64,000 bases of DNA, taken from NCBI GenBank assembly GCA_011947345.1, contig JAAVTG010000586.1:744001-808000 (forward strand). The letters run 5' to 3'. The notes beneath the pieces are model-generated. The model was given only the letters and a program-made list of their open reading frames with translations. It was not told the DNA's origin and made no database searches. This stretch comes from Phytophthora quininea. Lineage: Eukaryota; Oomycota; Peronosporomycetes; Peronosporales; Peronosporaceae. Numbering within the stretch: position 1 is the first letter of the stretch; each line of letters begins with the position of its first letter. This document shows, one piece after another, positions 11,982 to 24,377 of the stretch. Both the position numbers and the translations under genes were made by a program.

Positions 11982-14012
11982 ATGGCGACCGGCGCACAGC
12001 CCCCTCCCCTCACTACGCCGCCCTCTGCACTCATCGAGACTCAACATGACAGAGCGGGCGAGACCTTGGGACCTCCAGTTCGGGGGCATCTCAACGGAGA
12101 TCAAATTCGAAGTGCTTGCACAGCGCTAAACACAAAAAGGCCTATAAAAGCTACGTCAAAGGTATTACTAAATGGATTCGTGAATCTCAAACCAATGCCG
12201 ATGACTTTTTCTGTGGAGATGGCGGCATTGATCTCGCCAAGTTCACCCCGGAGCATTTTGAAGATTTTCTACTCTACAAAATGAACGAAGGAAAGCTCAA
12301 AGTTTCTATTCTCAGTGGCTACAGAAGTGCGTTAAAAGACTTGTATCGGCAGAAGAGAATGGACCTTCCAATGGAGTACTTAGATGATTTGAAAACTTTC
12401 TTTAAGGGGCTGAAAAGAGTGGAGGCAGACGATGATCAAGAGGGGCGTTCACGCTTTTGACTTACGATCTGTATGCTGAGTTAGCAGCTCGAACGCTGCT
12501 ATTGAGCGACAGTGGATTCACTCACCTGTTCCTTCTGACCCAATGGAATTTAATGTGCCGCTCAGTATCTGTGGAGACGCTGCACATCACACATCTGCAC
12601 TCAGCCGAAGACAGTATTGGCTGTGTACTTCATACAACTAAAATTAATCAGGAAGGATCAGGGCCGAAGGACGCCAGACACATTTATGCGAATCTCATGC
12701 AGTCGGCTTGCTGCTGGATTCTCGCCCTTGGTCTCTATTTGGCGTCAAACTCAACGCTGTCGACCGGCAGGCTTTTCCCCGGGTCTAGCCAAAAGTCCAG
12801 ATTCTCTAAGGCAATTGGCAAGCTGCTTGAAGAATTAACTGGCGATAAATCTCGTGGAACTCACTCTATTCGAAAGGGAGTCGGTACTTTTGCGAGCAGG
12901 GGAAGTACTGGGGGCCTTCAATTGTCAGCGTTGGCTTGAGGTGTGGGTGGTCACTTGGCGGTGTACAGGACCGCTACTTTAGGTATAAGCCGGCAGGGGA
13001 TCAATACTTGGGCCGTGTCGTTGCTGGTTTGCCGCAGAACAAACCTCAGTTTAGTGCGCTACCCCTCATTTTGCTGACCCACACGATAATTTTGTTCGGG
13101 AATGCACGAGGCATACGTTTCCTGTTTTGACAACTGACGCTCACATCGGATCTGTGCTTCAGCTATGCCTGGCTTCGCTGGTGAAACACAACGTATTTCT
13201 GCACGAGAAATTGCCGTCAACACACCCCGTGTTCTCCTCATATTTCTTTAGAAATCCCGATGTATGGCGAACTAGAGTCCATGCTGAACGTGATCGAAGC
13301 AACCAGGATGCGTCCGACCGGGATACCTCCGCATGTTGAGCTCTTTCAGCAGCATGTCGAAACCCGAAAAGCATTGGCTGATCTCCCGTGTGTACTTCTT
13401 GACGGAGTCGCAAAACTACTTGATGAAAAACGTGTGACCCAGCAAAACATCACACGCGAGGACCTCGGCACTGCTATTCGCTCGCTCCTATCGGAAACGG
13501 GATTGCTGCAACCACACACGAGCACCCAATCAGTCGCGGCAGCGCCGGATCTCTACAATGTCGCGTACCATTGGCATTCCGATGGCCATTTCCACCGAAT
13601 GCCAGAAACGTTTGCCTTTCCAAAGCTCGATGCGCTGGGCATGTGGCGCCTCTGGTGGCTTGGGAATCCTGCATCAAAATACCCCCATTCCGAGCTCTGC
13701 AGGTGACAGACTTCACGAAAGCTAACCGGAAGATATTTTCTAAATATACATTATTAGTCCGCCACATCTAGCAGTATTGAGACCAGCACCCACCAACCAG
13801 TACTCAACCTCGCCACGCAGGATGAGGTTGACCAGCTCTATCAACTTGGCATGGCAAATGTGCCACTGAAGCGGTCGGAGCACATCTCGAAGCAGAGGCC
13901 GGAGTGAGCAGTCACGACACTGCGCCGCATCCGCCAAGCCGTCCACGACGCTAATCCACAGGCGCGCGCGGTGCCATTTCGCAACCGGAAGCGTACAAGG
14001 ACCAAGAAGTAG
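11982..14012 (+). mobile_element. Crypton-type tyrosine recombinase (frameshifted)
   Basis: Recombinase gene of a Crypton DNA transposon, which moves through a tyrosine recombinase. The likely start is the ATG at 11,982; coding sense then runs through several frames to TAG at 14,010-14,012. Catalytic landmarks of the tyrosine recombinase fold are readable: an Arg in NLMCRSVSVETL (near 12,550), the HSIRKG box (near 12,865), and a Tyr in GVQDRYFRY / GDQYLGRVVAG (near 12,970-13,020). A long C-terminal region follows (LLDGVAKLL, GMWRLWWLGN). Breaks occur at 12,442-12,445 (G run), 12,915 (CC), 13,062-13,065 (C run), 13,682-13,686 (C run) and near 12,125. Most are mended by one base in a homopolymer. 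Terminal sequences were not identified. The element abuts the 5' end of the BEACH gene. Family assignment is by recognition of the oomycete Crypton pattern. Confidence 0.82.
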
Positions 14013-14284
14013 GTGAGAACAAGATGGACGTGTAAGTAGTTGCTCAGAATGCATGCAAGAAACTCACAAGAAAGACGGCGGCCTTGACGTCCTTGGCATG
14101 ACAGCGGAGCTTCACAAATTAAGCTTCAAAATCCCCCTTTTGACCAATCAAAGCAAAGCATACCTCTGTCACTTGAGCGTGTTACGGGAGCTCGACACAA
14201 GTCAATGGTTTTGGTTGTACCAGATTTTTGCGTCCTGAAAACACAATTTGTGCAGATCAAATCTCTCGCATCGCTGTCGCATCA

Positions 14285-15443
14285 ATGGCATCCACAGCTA
14301 TCATCCTCCTCCTCGCTGAGGCTCAACGCCGACGGGCTCTACGCCGCAGACAAGATTCTCGCTCGAGATTGAGCAGACGTCAACGCAACCGCCGCGACCA
14401 TCGAGTCGCCCGGGCAGCACTTCAGTGGCCTAGCATGTCTGGCTTTGCTACCCTCTACGGTTCTGGAGACGACCAGTCGCTCATCACTTTAACTGGCTTG
14501 GACCGCGTCACGTTCCGCTACCTACTTGGTACTTCGAGCAGCGGTACACAGCGTATACTCCCTACGGGCCATCAGGTTGTGCTATTCGTCGAGTTTGTGA
14601 TCATACCCGTGGGCGTCCGCGCCTACTAGACGCTACACAATGTCTGGCCCTTGTATTAGCGTGGACTCGTATCCGTGGAGGAAAAGTTTCGCTGTGCGTC
14701 ATTTTGGGGTTACTGCAAGCGTGTGTTCGCTGTTTATTCGCTTTGGGCGCAGAATTCTCGTTCGAGTTCTCTCTCGGAATGTCAATGCTGCCAGACTGCA
14801 CGACGATACGAGGCTATTAACGTGCGATTCATCGCCGGCATCCCTGCCTACATGACGTATTTGCCGCTGCGGATGGACTAAAGCTTTGCCTCTAGCAGAG
14901 TGGGAATTGCATCATTCAGAATATTTTCTACAATGGATAAAAACACGACCACTACGTTGGCAAGGTGCTCGTGTTTGCCCCTGACGGGACTATTGTAGCA
15001 TGTGCACTGAATGCTCCTGGATCACTGCACGACTCGCAAATTGCAGAATGGGGTGGGGTCTACCAGAAATTAAAAGCTGCCTACGAGTTATATGGCGCTC
15101 GGTGTGTGGTGGACTCAGCGTTTGCAGCCGGAGATTACACCTTCCTAATAAAGTCTAGCCAAGATTATTTGGGTGCTGCATCAACTGCTTCGGATGTGAA
15201 TGTGCTTCGTCAGGAACATCAGCACGACAGGCAGCCGAATGGGGGATGCAAGCTTGTCAGAGCTCTTTCCCGAGGCTTAAAGATCGCCTGGAATATGAGA
15301 AATGAGGTGAACGACGGCTAATTCTCGACACGTGTGTGCTACTCTTCAACCTTCGAGCAAGATTAGTTGGTATTAACCAGATACTCTCCGTCTATGTGCC
15401 TAGTTTAGAGCGGGACGCACTAAGCACAAACACTGCTCGCTAG
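14285..15443 (+). pseudogene. PIF/Harbinger DDE transposase relic
   Basis: Decayed transposase of the DDE_Tnp_4 (PIF/Harbinger) type. The first open part starts with ATG at 14,285 and is Arg-rich; it includes GLDRVTFRYLL. A central part (14,640-14,880) is in other frames. The clearest block starts near 14,965: LVFAPDGTIVACALNAPGS and HDSQIAEWGG, then CVVDSAFAAGDY. These match the usual spacing of the second and third catalytic regions. A C-terminal stretch with FPRLKDRLEY and VLLFNLRARLVG runs to TAG at 15,443. Multiple frameshifts and lost segments make it non-functional as read. The next gene (15,482-15,985) converges on it, as the second gene does in the other Harbinger elements here. Confidence 0.78.
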
Positions 15444-15481
15444 TTAATTGTTCTTATTGGACTGCGATGCCTTAGCAATGC

Positions 15482-15985
15482 TCACAATTGCGGTTGCAAG
15501 TAAGTCAAATAGGCGGTTACTTCTCTCTCGATCATCAGCCCGGTCTTGCTCACGCTGCTGATGATCGGCCTCTCTTGACGTTGCTCCTGCACAAGTACTA
15601 GACGAGCAAACGAAAGTATATCATCGCCATCGCTGTCGTGAGGCTCATGGACAAGTCGAGCCACCAGCGGACGCGCTACAGCAGCAACAGGAGCTGCATC
15701 TGCGTCGTTTTCAGACTCCTCGTCTTCGAAAAGCTCGTCAGCACCCTCAGTAATATCATCGCCCCTAGCTAGGTCAGCTCGTTGCGTCATAGCATTTGCA
15801 CTTCGGATAGCTTGGGCTACGTAGTCAGGCATGTGTGGGTTTCCTGTAGAGTTTGGCAAACTTGCGGCGAAGTCTCTCCACCGTTCGATCAGCGCCAGGG
15901 TTGCTCTCGTTATGACGGCGCGCCACCGTTTCCCACTCACCTCGCCCAATTGGTTTTGTGGATTCGAGCAAGTTGAGAAGTCCAT
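15482..15985 (-). CDS. Unassigned 167-aa protein, probable second gene of the adjacent Harbinger element
   Basis: ATG at 15,985. The product has a Trp-containing helical N-terminal part (KRWRAVITRATLALIERW), an acidic centre rich in D and E, and a C-terminal stretch ending REVTAYLTYLQPQL. I recognise no catalytic motif. Its convergent position 40 bp from the Harbinger transposase relic mirrors the two-gene layout of the elements at 24.4-27.7 kb and 59.7-61.1 kb. I infer an element-encoded DNA-binding or accessory protein. It could also be a chance open frame. Confidence 0.42.
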   Translation of the reverse strand: MDFSTCSNPQNQLGEVSGKRWRAVITRATLALIERWRDFAASLPNSTGNPHMPDYVAQAIRSANAMTQRADLARGDDITEGADELFEDEESENDADAAPVAAVARPLVARLVHEPHDSDGDDILSFARLVLVQEQRQERPIISSVSKTGLMIEREVTAYLTYLQPQL

Positions 15986-18239
15986 CTATTTCGATTCTCG
16001 TAAAGCCGATTCCTCTTGGTGTTCGAGGAGAGGTGTGCCTCAGAGGTCACAATCGGTTGGCCTAACTCGAACGGTTAAGTTTCGGTTGCGACCACGGGCG
16101 GTTACGGTCAACCGAATGCTGGCGCGGATAATCTTCGGGCGGGTACGGTCGCCCGATCCAACACAACCTATCGTTTCCTTGACAGCACAAACACTACACC
16201 GCGCACTTTGCCATGGAGATGTTTCTCGTTCGCCTCTCGCGGGCCACCGGGTCTCTCTGCGACGTTGACGTCACTGAGACCGGCGTTGTTGAAGATGAAT
16301 TGAGTGTGGAAGATGAACGAAAAACTTCGATCTCCTTGCTTGGTGGAGAACAGCATCCATGCTAAATGATGAACCGTCATTTCCACTACTGTCAGTCGTA
16401 GCTAGATTGATACTATCTATTCCTGCTTCAAGCGCTATGTCGGAAGTAATTCTCGGATGCAGGCAACACCTTCTGTAAGAAACGAAGTGCGATGGGACCT
16501 GCAGTACTCAACGATATTTTGGTTGCCAGTTCTAATGCCAACTTGCTGTAGCGAGACTAATAATTCAACTCTGATTAATGCACGTTCCCTACAGATTTAT
16601 CTCTCGGTTAACCACGGGCAACCGAAAGCTGCTCGAGAAGCACATTGGGCGGTTGCGGTTGCCCGCCGTAAAGACTTTGCGACCTCTGGTGTGCCTGCGC
16701 CGTGGGCGTCGAATAGCCTGTTCTAGCTGCTCGCCACTTGTAGTCGATGCAGGGGGCTTCAGTAAAAGCAGAACCTATATCAGTACCGGTATTAGCGCTG
16801 ACACAAACGGTTTGAGTAGGGTGTGTGAATTCCTTAAAAAAATCAACAACTGAAATATTACTTCCCGACAGCTTTCGGTGTCGTTGTTCTCATACACAAC
16901 GAAACCATCAAACACAAACTCGCCAAGCTCAACTCTACCGCTACTCAACGTGCGCATAATGACACAAAAATGAAAACCTTCATCTCTGGTGTGGGCCTTG
17001 CTTGACACCGCTATCCCGAAAGGCAAAGGTATGCCCCCCAAAAAAAAAAAAGGTACTGTGTCGTGCCGTATTATCACAAGTATTCTACTGCGCTCAGCGT
17101 GGCATACTTTTATTGAGGTCGCGCATTCATTGCTGTACAACGCCGAAGAAGTCGATACAAAGATCAAGGCACGCGTTCGTAGCTTGCTGTGAGTGAGCGA
17201 TCGCAAATCGCGCAAACGGCGGAGCTGGACGGTACGTCGGATACTGTAGGTCTGAACGTGGAACTGAAGATTGTTGGAACAGCTACCCATTTTCTTCATA
17301 TTTTCTCCGAATTAGAAAAACTCTGATTGAGGAGCGGACATTCGCCTCACTTTAGCTTTTTACTGTTCAATTTGAAAGTATCAAGACAACAGACGACTGC
17401 GAGAACTGGTATTTCGATGCCGTTGAAAGGTTGGTGTTTGAAGTGATAATAGCTTCCTTTGACGTGCTGACGTGTTTTGAATGTGTTTATGTTCTGCAGA
17501 GCGACAGCTCGGTCGTCGTTGCGCGGGCACGACAGGCAGCTCGACCACGGATAGCCAAGATGTCAACAAGAACGTCGAATCTAAAGCGCAACAGCAGTCA
17601 AAGTAGGGTTTATTAGTGACACGACAAATGTACATGGTATCATAAAGCGCTTCCCCGAAGAAAACACTCTAACGACAATCGTTGAAAAGGCATCAGTCAG
17701 ATCCGCGTTAATTCCATTTTCTACTTAATGCGTGTTTGTGATTATAATCAACAAATATTTTAGCACAGGATGACGATTTGTTCTCGGGAGACAGTATCGT
17801 GAGTGTCATCACTTCGCGGACCAAAAACAGACGACTCGCGTCCCAACAAGGTTGTTCGAGCTGCCAAGGCCACCGCTTCCCGATCTCGCCAAGGCGTCAA
17901 GCCGCTAAAATGGTGTTATGCGTCGCGGCGTTGTTCTCGAGTGGTTTCCTCAATGCTCGGCGTGTGCGTCCTCGTAACCATGAATCCATGGATGACCGCT
18001 GGATCACGTGCGGCGCCACATTCGCAAAGAGGAACGTGACGGAGGCCACCTGGTAGTGAAGGCACCTCTCATGACCCAAGGTCTTCATTTCGTCCATTGA
18101 TGTAATTGAGAATGGCAGTAAGGACATTTCCGACATCCATCTGATAAACGATTATTTATTTCCGGATAGAGCGAGTGTGGATTACTATACTGGTTGCTCA
18201 CACTTCCCAGAGACCCCCAGCTGACATTAATCAGCGGAT
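15986..18239. other. Non-genic stretch, probably decayed transposons
   Basis: No coding pattern that I can name. Two segments (about 16,065-16,165 and 16,605-16,675) carry related CGGTTGC / GGGCGGTT motifs in opposite orientation, as remnants of terminal inverted repeats might. The TTGCGACCTCTGGTG motif near 16,677 recurs near 45,449. A minus-strand open frame (16,775-17,299) has no recognisable domain. Confidence 0.4.
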
Positions 18240-18360
18240 CGTCGCTCTACACTGATATAACCCGTACGTGCGGATTTTGATACTCGGCGACGTCGCAGGA
18301 GCTTTCTGGCATATGTACCAACATGCTGACAATGAAATCTGGCTAAAGGTTAGTGTTACG
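18240..18360 (+). pseudogene. Possible reverse-transcriptase fragment
   Basis: A short stretch reads ILILGDVAGAFWHMYQHAD, resembling the region around the first catalytic Asp of retroelement reverse transcriptases. Stops bound it on both sides. It is too short to assign a family. A chance match is possible. Confidence 0.25.
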
Positions 18361-19649
18361 ATCTAACGAGTTAATCTTTTAGCCATACGTCACCGTTCGA
18401 TGTTGCTTTAAAAACCGTAACTGTTGTGATTATCGACGATGGTCAAAGTTCTGAGGGATACTGGATAAACTTTGCAGCTCTGTCTTTTATATATTTATAA
18501 ATTTAATGAAGGCACAAAGCTTAACGAATATATGTTAAAATTGTAACAGCAATGAAATTGTAGTTGCTGTTATCACAGATCGCAAATAAATAGGAGTAAG
18601 GGAGGTAAAAATGACAGGAGAAGTGGCGCTGTCGTATAGGCTATGTGTTTGTTTGCAAGAAGACGCTACTTTGGTTCAACGACGGAGGTTAACTTTCTTG
18701 TTCATGAGGATACGGTGGAATTTTATGTATCACCTCCATTCGGTTGGAAGTATTCACACGGATTAAGACGCCCAAAGATCCCGAAACCAATCTATTTTCT
18801 CAGAGGACGTAGTGCATAACTGCTGTGGGGATTTAATGGCGTTTCCTGGATCTTCGTAACGAACGCTGTTTGGAAAAACATTTTGGAAAGCAAAGTCCAT
18901 TTTCTAGTGGTAGCCTTACAGACACCGTGTTGCTGCTTCGATGATCATAACAACTTTTCCCGCGCACTGTTTAACTTTAGATATATTTAAGATCGTCTGG
19001 TTCACGCCGCCATTCATGATGCGGCGGAGGATATCGATCAGCGCTGTAAGAGTACTGCAACCGGTTTTCGCGCGCCTAAGGGGATTTGAATTCGTGGCAG
19101 ACACTAAGCCAATCGCACCGCGAAGATTACAACATGAAAGGACTGTATTTTAGCTATCCCTAGATGCAAGGACACCGACAGACCTTTCGATCTAACGCCG
19201 CAACACGAATCGTGAGAAAGCACCTGAAACGAAAGCTTTGAAAAGTGTTTACCAGTTTCCACGCATTTCGTATAGTGAAATCAAGTCAAAGTGATAGATA
19301 CCCGAAATTGGTTACCAATCTTGACAACAACAGCACAAACGACTTCTCGGAAGCTGTGACCCTCTCCTCGATTCCATAGGCCATTGGACACGCGTTTCCT
19401 GCACCAAATGGACTTGCTGGTGTCCCTGTTGGATCTACTAGGGCTGATAAAACGGTTGCCAAAGTCGGTGTGTCGGGCAGCTGGTGGATGTTGAAGTTGC
19501 GATCTTGACTGCGATCTGCAGTACTTGAAGCCGATTTTTGCATCCTCCGACTGGTGTTTGTGCGTGTGTAGGATCATCGCCAAAGCGATGATCCTTTGGG
19601 AGCTTTTTGACGAGCTCGTCGAGTTCCTTTGCGTTCTTTTAGCGCCTTC
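18361..19649. other. AT-richer stretch without a supported gene
   Basis: Short open frames only, none with a recognisable domain. The part near 19,280-19,580 may belong to the tail of the pogo element to its right, on the minus strand. Confidence 0.4.
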
Positions 19650-20006
19650 TCTACTGCTTTCTGTTGTTCACGTGCAAGTCGAGCCGCCTTCTTTGCTTCG
19701 CATTCACACTTACGCTCTGCTTTTGCACGCTCGTTATCTTACTTGCGCTCTGCAGCTGCCTGTTTTCGCTCTGCTTTTTGACGTAATTCATCCTCTTTCT
19801 CGCGAGCTTTGAGTCTAAGTTCATCACCTTCTCCACGTCAACAGGCCACATCCCAGTGCTTGCCCACGAGCTTGCTCGGATGGATGGTGTCTACGGTCGG
19901 GTTGTTGATTTGTTTACCAACGCGGGGTGTGGTACTTTTGCACGTTAGCTGCTCTTGAGCCTACCGCCCACTCGTTGATAATGTGCCGCCATTGCGACTT
20001 GAACGC

Positions 20007-21011
20007 TCAAAAGTAACCATCATCCAAAGGTTGAACGAGGTGTGTGGTGTGCGGAGGTAGAGAAAGAACCAAGATGTCATTGGTTTTATATTTCTCCAGG
20101 ATATCTAGAGCGACGTGGGCGCTGTGGTTGTCGAGAATCAGTAGAACAGGTCGTGCTACAGGTATGCTCTCCACGAAAAAGTCGAACCAGCGGCTGAAAA
20201 TTTGCACGTCAATGAACGCATTCTCCGTACAGGTGCCCCTGCTGCCGGCAGGAGCATCCACGCCAATCCAATCGCTCCGGATTTGCTTGACCTTGAATAT
20301 GAACAGCGGTGGTAGCACCGCGCCGGCTGCACAAACCGTCCAAAGCACTGAGGTGTTTTCTCGGTTGGGCCCACGTTGTGTGGCTACAGAAGTAGCCCCC
20401 TTCCTTGCTAACACTCGCACAGACGGCCCTCCTTGTGGATCCATTTCAGTCTCATCGCAGATGAATATCCTTGTTGCATCAATGGTTGGATTTTGTTTTA
20501 ACGTATTTTGATACTTAGTAAAGAAGTACCGCATGTCGTCTTCGTCAAATGCATCCGCTCTCAAGCGGTCTAAGATGCGTGCTTTACGCATGCTCAGACG
20601 ATCACTGTGACGAAGGATAAAAGCAGCGATCCACTTGTCGGACGGACCGGAACGAAAGAAGGTATGTCTTCTACCGTCGCGACAAATATCCAGGATTCTA
20701 GCCTTGAACTGGAGACGGTTAGCAGGATATCCTCTACCGTGTAGATCAAGCAGAGCCTTCACAATGCCTTCCTCTTCTTCAGGCGAGATGGCACTCCGAG
20801 GTCCTGACTTGGTTCCCACCGCCGACCTGCCTGCGAGATAATCTCGCAATGTAGACTCCGGGACGTTGTACGTCCGAGCCGCTTCACGAATTGACATCTT
20901 CTTCGCGCCTTTCGTCTGGCTGTTGCGGTACGCCGACAAAGCTGCCTTCATCATGCTTGGCGTCCATTTCTTCTTGGCATGAGCCACCTTCGACTTGTTG
21001 ATGATCACCAT
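20007..21011 (-). CDS. pogo-superfamily transposase (C-terminus frameshifted)
   Basis: DNA transposase of the Tc1/mariner-pogo group. ATG at 21,011. The N-terminus has a psq-type helix-turn-helix (MSIREAARTYNVPESTLRDYL), then a CENP-B-like DNA-binding region (GRGYPANRLQF, GPSDKWIAAFILRH). The DDE_1 core shows the first Asp in ICDETEMD, the second in LLILDNHSAH, and the third in LVQPLDDGYF. The open frame stops just after the third Asp. The natural continuation (FKSQWRHIINEW and onwards to about 19,840) is in another frame, so a small indel near 20,007 truncates it. A Lys/Arg-rich tail fragment lies at 19,651-19,851. Terminal repeats were not found. Confidence 0.88.
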   Translation of the reverse strand: MVIINKSKVAHAKKKWTPSMMKAALSAYRNSQTKGAKKMSIREAARTYNVPESTLRDYLAGRSAVGTKSGPRSAISPEEEEGIVKALLDLHGRGYPANRLQFKARILDICRDGRRHTFFRSGPSDKWIAAFILRHSDRLSMRKARILDRLRADAFDEDDMRYFFTKYQNTLKQNPTIDATRIFICDETEMDPQGGPSVRVLARKGATSVATQRGPNRENTSVLWTVCAAGAVLPPLFIFKVKQIRSDWIGVDAPAGSRGTCTENAFIDVQIFSRWFDFFVESIPVARPVLLILDNHSAHVALDILEKYKTNDILVLSLPPHTTHLVQPLDDGYF

Positions 21012-22939
21012 CCCTGGAAATCGATGTTGAGCGGACCGCTGGGCTATTGTTGCTGCTGGCGAGTTGGAGAATGGTCCGAGTGCACTTCTTAGCGAGGAAC
21101 CGAGGCGGAATGGACGTGCAGGTAAACATACGTGCCAGCATCGCCAAGTTTAGCAGGAACAGCATGCCATCCCGTATATTTTTATATGAAATATAGCATG
21201 GCAAAACGTCGTAAGGTTGGCTTCAAGTGCGCGAGAAATGGTAGTGCGCGAAAATGGGGGACAATACCCTTACAGGGATGTTGTCGAAGACAAACTGTAT
21301 TACGGAAACATCTACAGGTATCAGTTTAGTTCAATGTAGATATGTTTTTATACTCTTCAAGCTATGCAAAGGAACGGTGCAACTGCTTGCCAGTATGGTG
21401 CACACACGCACATCAGCATACAACACTCAACCGGCTATGAGAAGCCCAACAGGAGCTTACAGTCGCCACTGCCGCTAGGATAAGAGAAGGCTGCTGCGCC
21501 AACAGAGGAGACAGCTCACTTTAGCCGAGTAGAACCCCAACAGGGTGTTGTGAACAATTATATATTCAAATTAGCTGCGGAGTTCTTGCGGTCAACCATG
21601 CCTTTTGTAGCTGTTGTTGTTATGCATAGATTGTTTTGTGTTAATCTACTTTAACAGACCGATGTGAACAGAAATGATATTGGTGGGGCACCTTCACGTA
21701 AACTCGCTTCATTTTGATACTAAGGGCTCATGCTTATAACATAAAGTCCTGCCAGCAGACAATGTCAACAGATCCTGAATTGTTTTCCTTCGGAGGCACC
21801 GAGTGCACTCAAACATAACTAAGTACCTGTAACGCAAGTAATTAAGAAGGCGGGGACACTTCAAAACGTTTTTTCTCTCTCTTACTCTTTCGCAATACAA
21901 GAGTACCAGTTTTGGCTTGAAATAGGATATGCTACTTTTGTTTAACAATCCCAGCCATGACAGTGTCGGGGTGTCAGTAATTTAGAATTTATTTTAAAGC
22001 TACCAATACAAGAAGGTTACCGGGAGCGCTTGTGTGTTCCGAGCTGCCGAAGTTTGCTCGGACTCTCGAAGGGGTACTGGACAAAGATGCTTAAGATATT
22101 CTAATATTTTAAAGGCAGGAGTAACAAGGCGATTGTATTCGATGGTGAATGACCTTCCATTGACGTTTATGTCGATGCAAACTGAACGGAAGTTCATTAT
22201 TTAGGAAGTGCGTGAGGTGAGAGACAGGTTATGTAGCGACACATGCAACAACAAAAACGATTTCATCGGCTGCCGAAAAGACTGAACATCTAGAAGCTTT
22301 CCACTCCAAGCTCCAAGCAAAATGGATATAGTGATTGGATCTGCTAGCCTTAGTGAGACTTAACGCCACCTCTAAAATAAATAATCAGAATAGCATGCCT
22401 ATCGTGTAACACGTAGCGCGGGCGAGGAGCGTTGGGGCGAGACGGCGGCGACGACGAGTTGGCGGAGACTGGCGGTGGCGCAGCTGGAGGAGGCGCCTTG
22501 GCCCTGGAAGTAGAATTGAGAAGTGAGATTGATCTGGCGGGTTTATCTTGCTAGCGCGCGTTGGGGAAACGCAAAGGAAATTCATTTCCCAGCCTAAAGT
22601 CTATCAATTCTCTAAGTCCACATGAATCCTAAATCTACTAATGAACAGCTCCTAACTGGAAACGTAGCTCGAATCTTGAATCTTCTTGATGCGTCCCATA
22701 ATCAAGAATCCATCAATAACTGGATTCTTTCAAATCCGTAGAATTTAAGAGCCAATCAGAGTAAAGATTATGGGACGTTCTTGGGACACCTAGAAGGTGT
22801 AATCTTGAACTTGAAACCCTCGACCAATAGGAACGCTTTATGTATGTATGTTTACTACCATAAAGATGGTCAACTATCCAGCATAATCTGGATAGTCTCA
22901 AAACGTATTGACGGGGTTGTCGTCTGCAACATGTTGTCG
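21012..22939. other. Non-genic stretch
   Basis: No supported gene. Only short open frames, an Arg-rich antisense-looking frame near 22,385-22,585, and a short hairpin (CTATCCAG...CTGGATAG near 22,873). The stretch around 22,560-22,920 could be part of an old LTR or MITE but has no diagnostic ends. Confidence 0.4.
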
Positions 22940-24260
22940 CTGACTATAATTCCGTCACATATCGTGATCGGATAGATCGCGTGCGCTACATCTCCACCGC
23001 AGCTCACACAGATTACCAAAGCTTTGTAAGAGAAGTCTACCAGAAGGCTTTTAGCCTCGGCATCACCAAGGTTTACAACGGGTATTTCATGAACCTATCG
23101 AGCGGTAATTGAGCTTACGTTATTTTCAAAATCCGGCCTGTGTTTGCTTTTGCGCAAGCGTGCCACCGTTCTCGTAACGGATGAGTGCTGCACAAGTAAG
23201 CTGTGGAGCAGAATTGGGACGGCATGCAGTATCTTCTTCATATAAACACCACGTTTTTCTTGCTTCTACAAGTTCCTGGTAACGGTCGTGGTGCTGCTTG
23301 TAGCCCACTCGATCGTCGTGTATGAACCCAGTCAGAAAATCTATGTCACCGCAATAGTTTGGGCCTCCACATTTGGAGAGAAATTACTAAAGCCCATGAT
23401 GCAATTGGATAGTGAGTCCACGGCAACGAAAGGGCGAGCAAGCTGGAAACCTTACGGCCTACAATTACTTACTAACGATGAACCGTGATTTGATACTTTG
23501 TAGGCCGGTGGGGAGTGGCTTCGCTTTCAATGTGGCTCCCGTGAAGGCCGTGACGAATCCGTGTTACTTCTGCTCGATGACTTCTCCGGACATTAGACGG
23601 GCGAAGTCTTCAATTATGCTAAAGCCGCCAATGCCACCATGATGGAGATGAAAGCGTCTCCTAACGTCACCTCCTTCTCCCAGTCTGTCGACCCCACGTG
23701 GAACGGCCCATGGCACAGCTCGTCGATCAGAATTTAGCGTGGGCGTTAACCGTGAAAATATGTGTAGATCTCTCGATAGTGATGCTGTTGACCGCAACAG
23801 CCCTATCATCAAACAGAAGCACTACGACTACGTCGTGAATTTCTATGTAGCCCTCGGTAACTGGAAGAACATCTTCTAATTCGATGAAACTAACTTTAAT
23901 TGTTGTGCTCGTGCGGGTGTGAAGGAAGACGGCAAGGTTACAGAGCCGTGCAGACTGGCGTGGCGAGCAAAAGCGAAATCATCTGTGCTATTGCTGTTAT
24001 CTTAACTACGACCAAAAGCTGGAGTTCGGATCGTTTCCTGCTGATCTTGCGAACGAGTTCATCAGGCAACATTCAAGCGTTTAGTCAGATTCTGTCGGTC
24101 TTTGACAACGCTTCGTGTCACAACAGCGCCAAGAATGGTTTTGAAGAGCAAGAGTTCAAGGATGCCGAGGTGATTGAGCAAGGGTCATACTCTTCTCGTT
24201 GGACCTTAAAGAGAACATATTCTCTGTTGACAAGAGCACTGTGAAGCGATTTAAAGCGCG
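22940..24260 (+). pseudogene. DDE_1-type (pogo/Tigger-like) transposase relic
   Basis: Broken coding sense on the plus strand in several frames. The best block lies near 23,565-23,690 and reads LLLLDDFSGH followed by a VDPTWN-like segment, the pattern around the second and third catalytic Asp of DDE_1 transposases. Upstream, a DYNSVTYRDRIDRVRYIST segment near 22,930 fits an N-terminal portion. Downstream sense fades by about 24,260. Many stops; not functional. Confidence 0.5.
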
Positions 24261-24342
24261 GCGGCGCACGGCGCTTCTACGAGTATCGCGCAAATGTGAT
24301 CATAGTGACAGGTCTTTGCTTTTGAGTGATCCTTCCGGATCT

Positions 24343-24377
24343 ACCCCCCCACACACACACACACACACGCACACCAC
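24343..24377. repeat. (CA)n microsatellite
   Basis: A C run followed by about ten CA units with one G interruption. Simple repeat just left of the Harbinger element. Confidence 0.9.
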
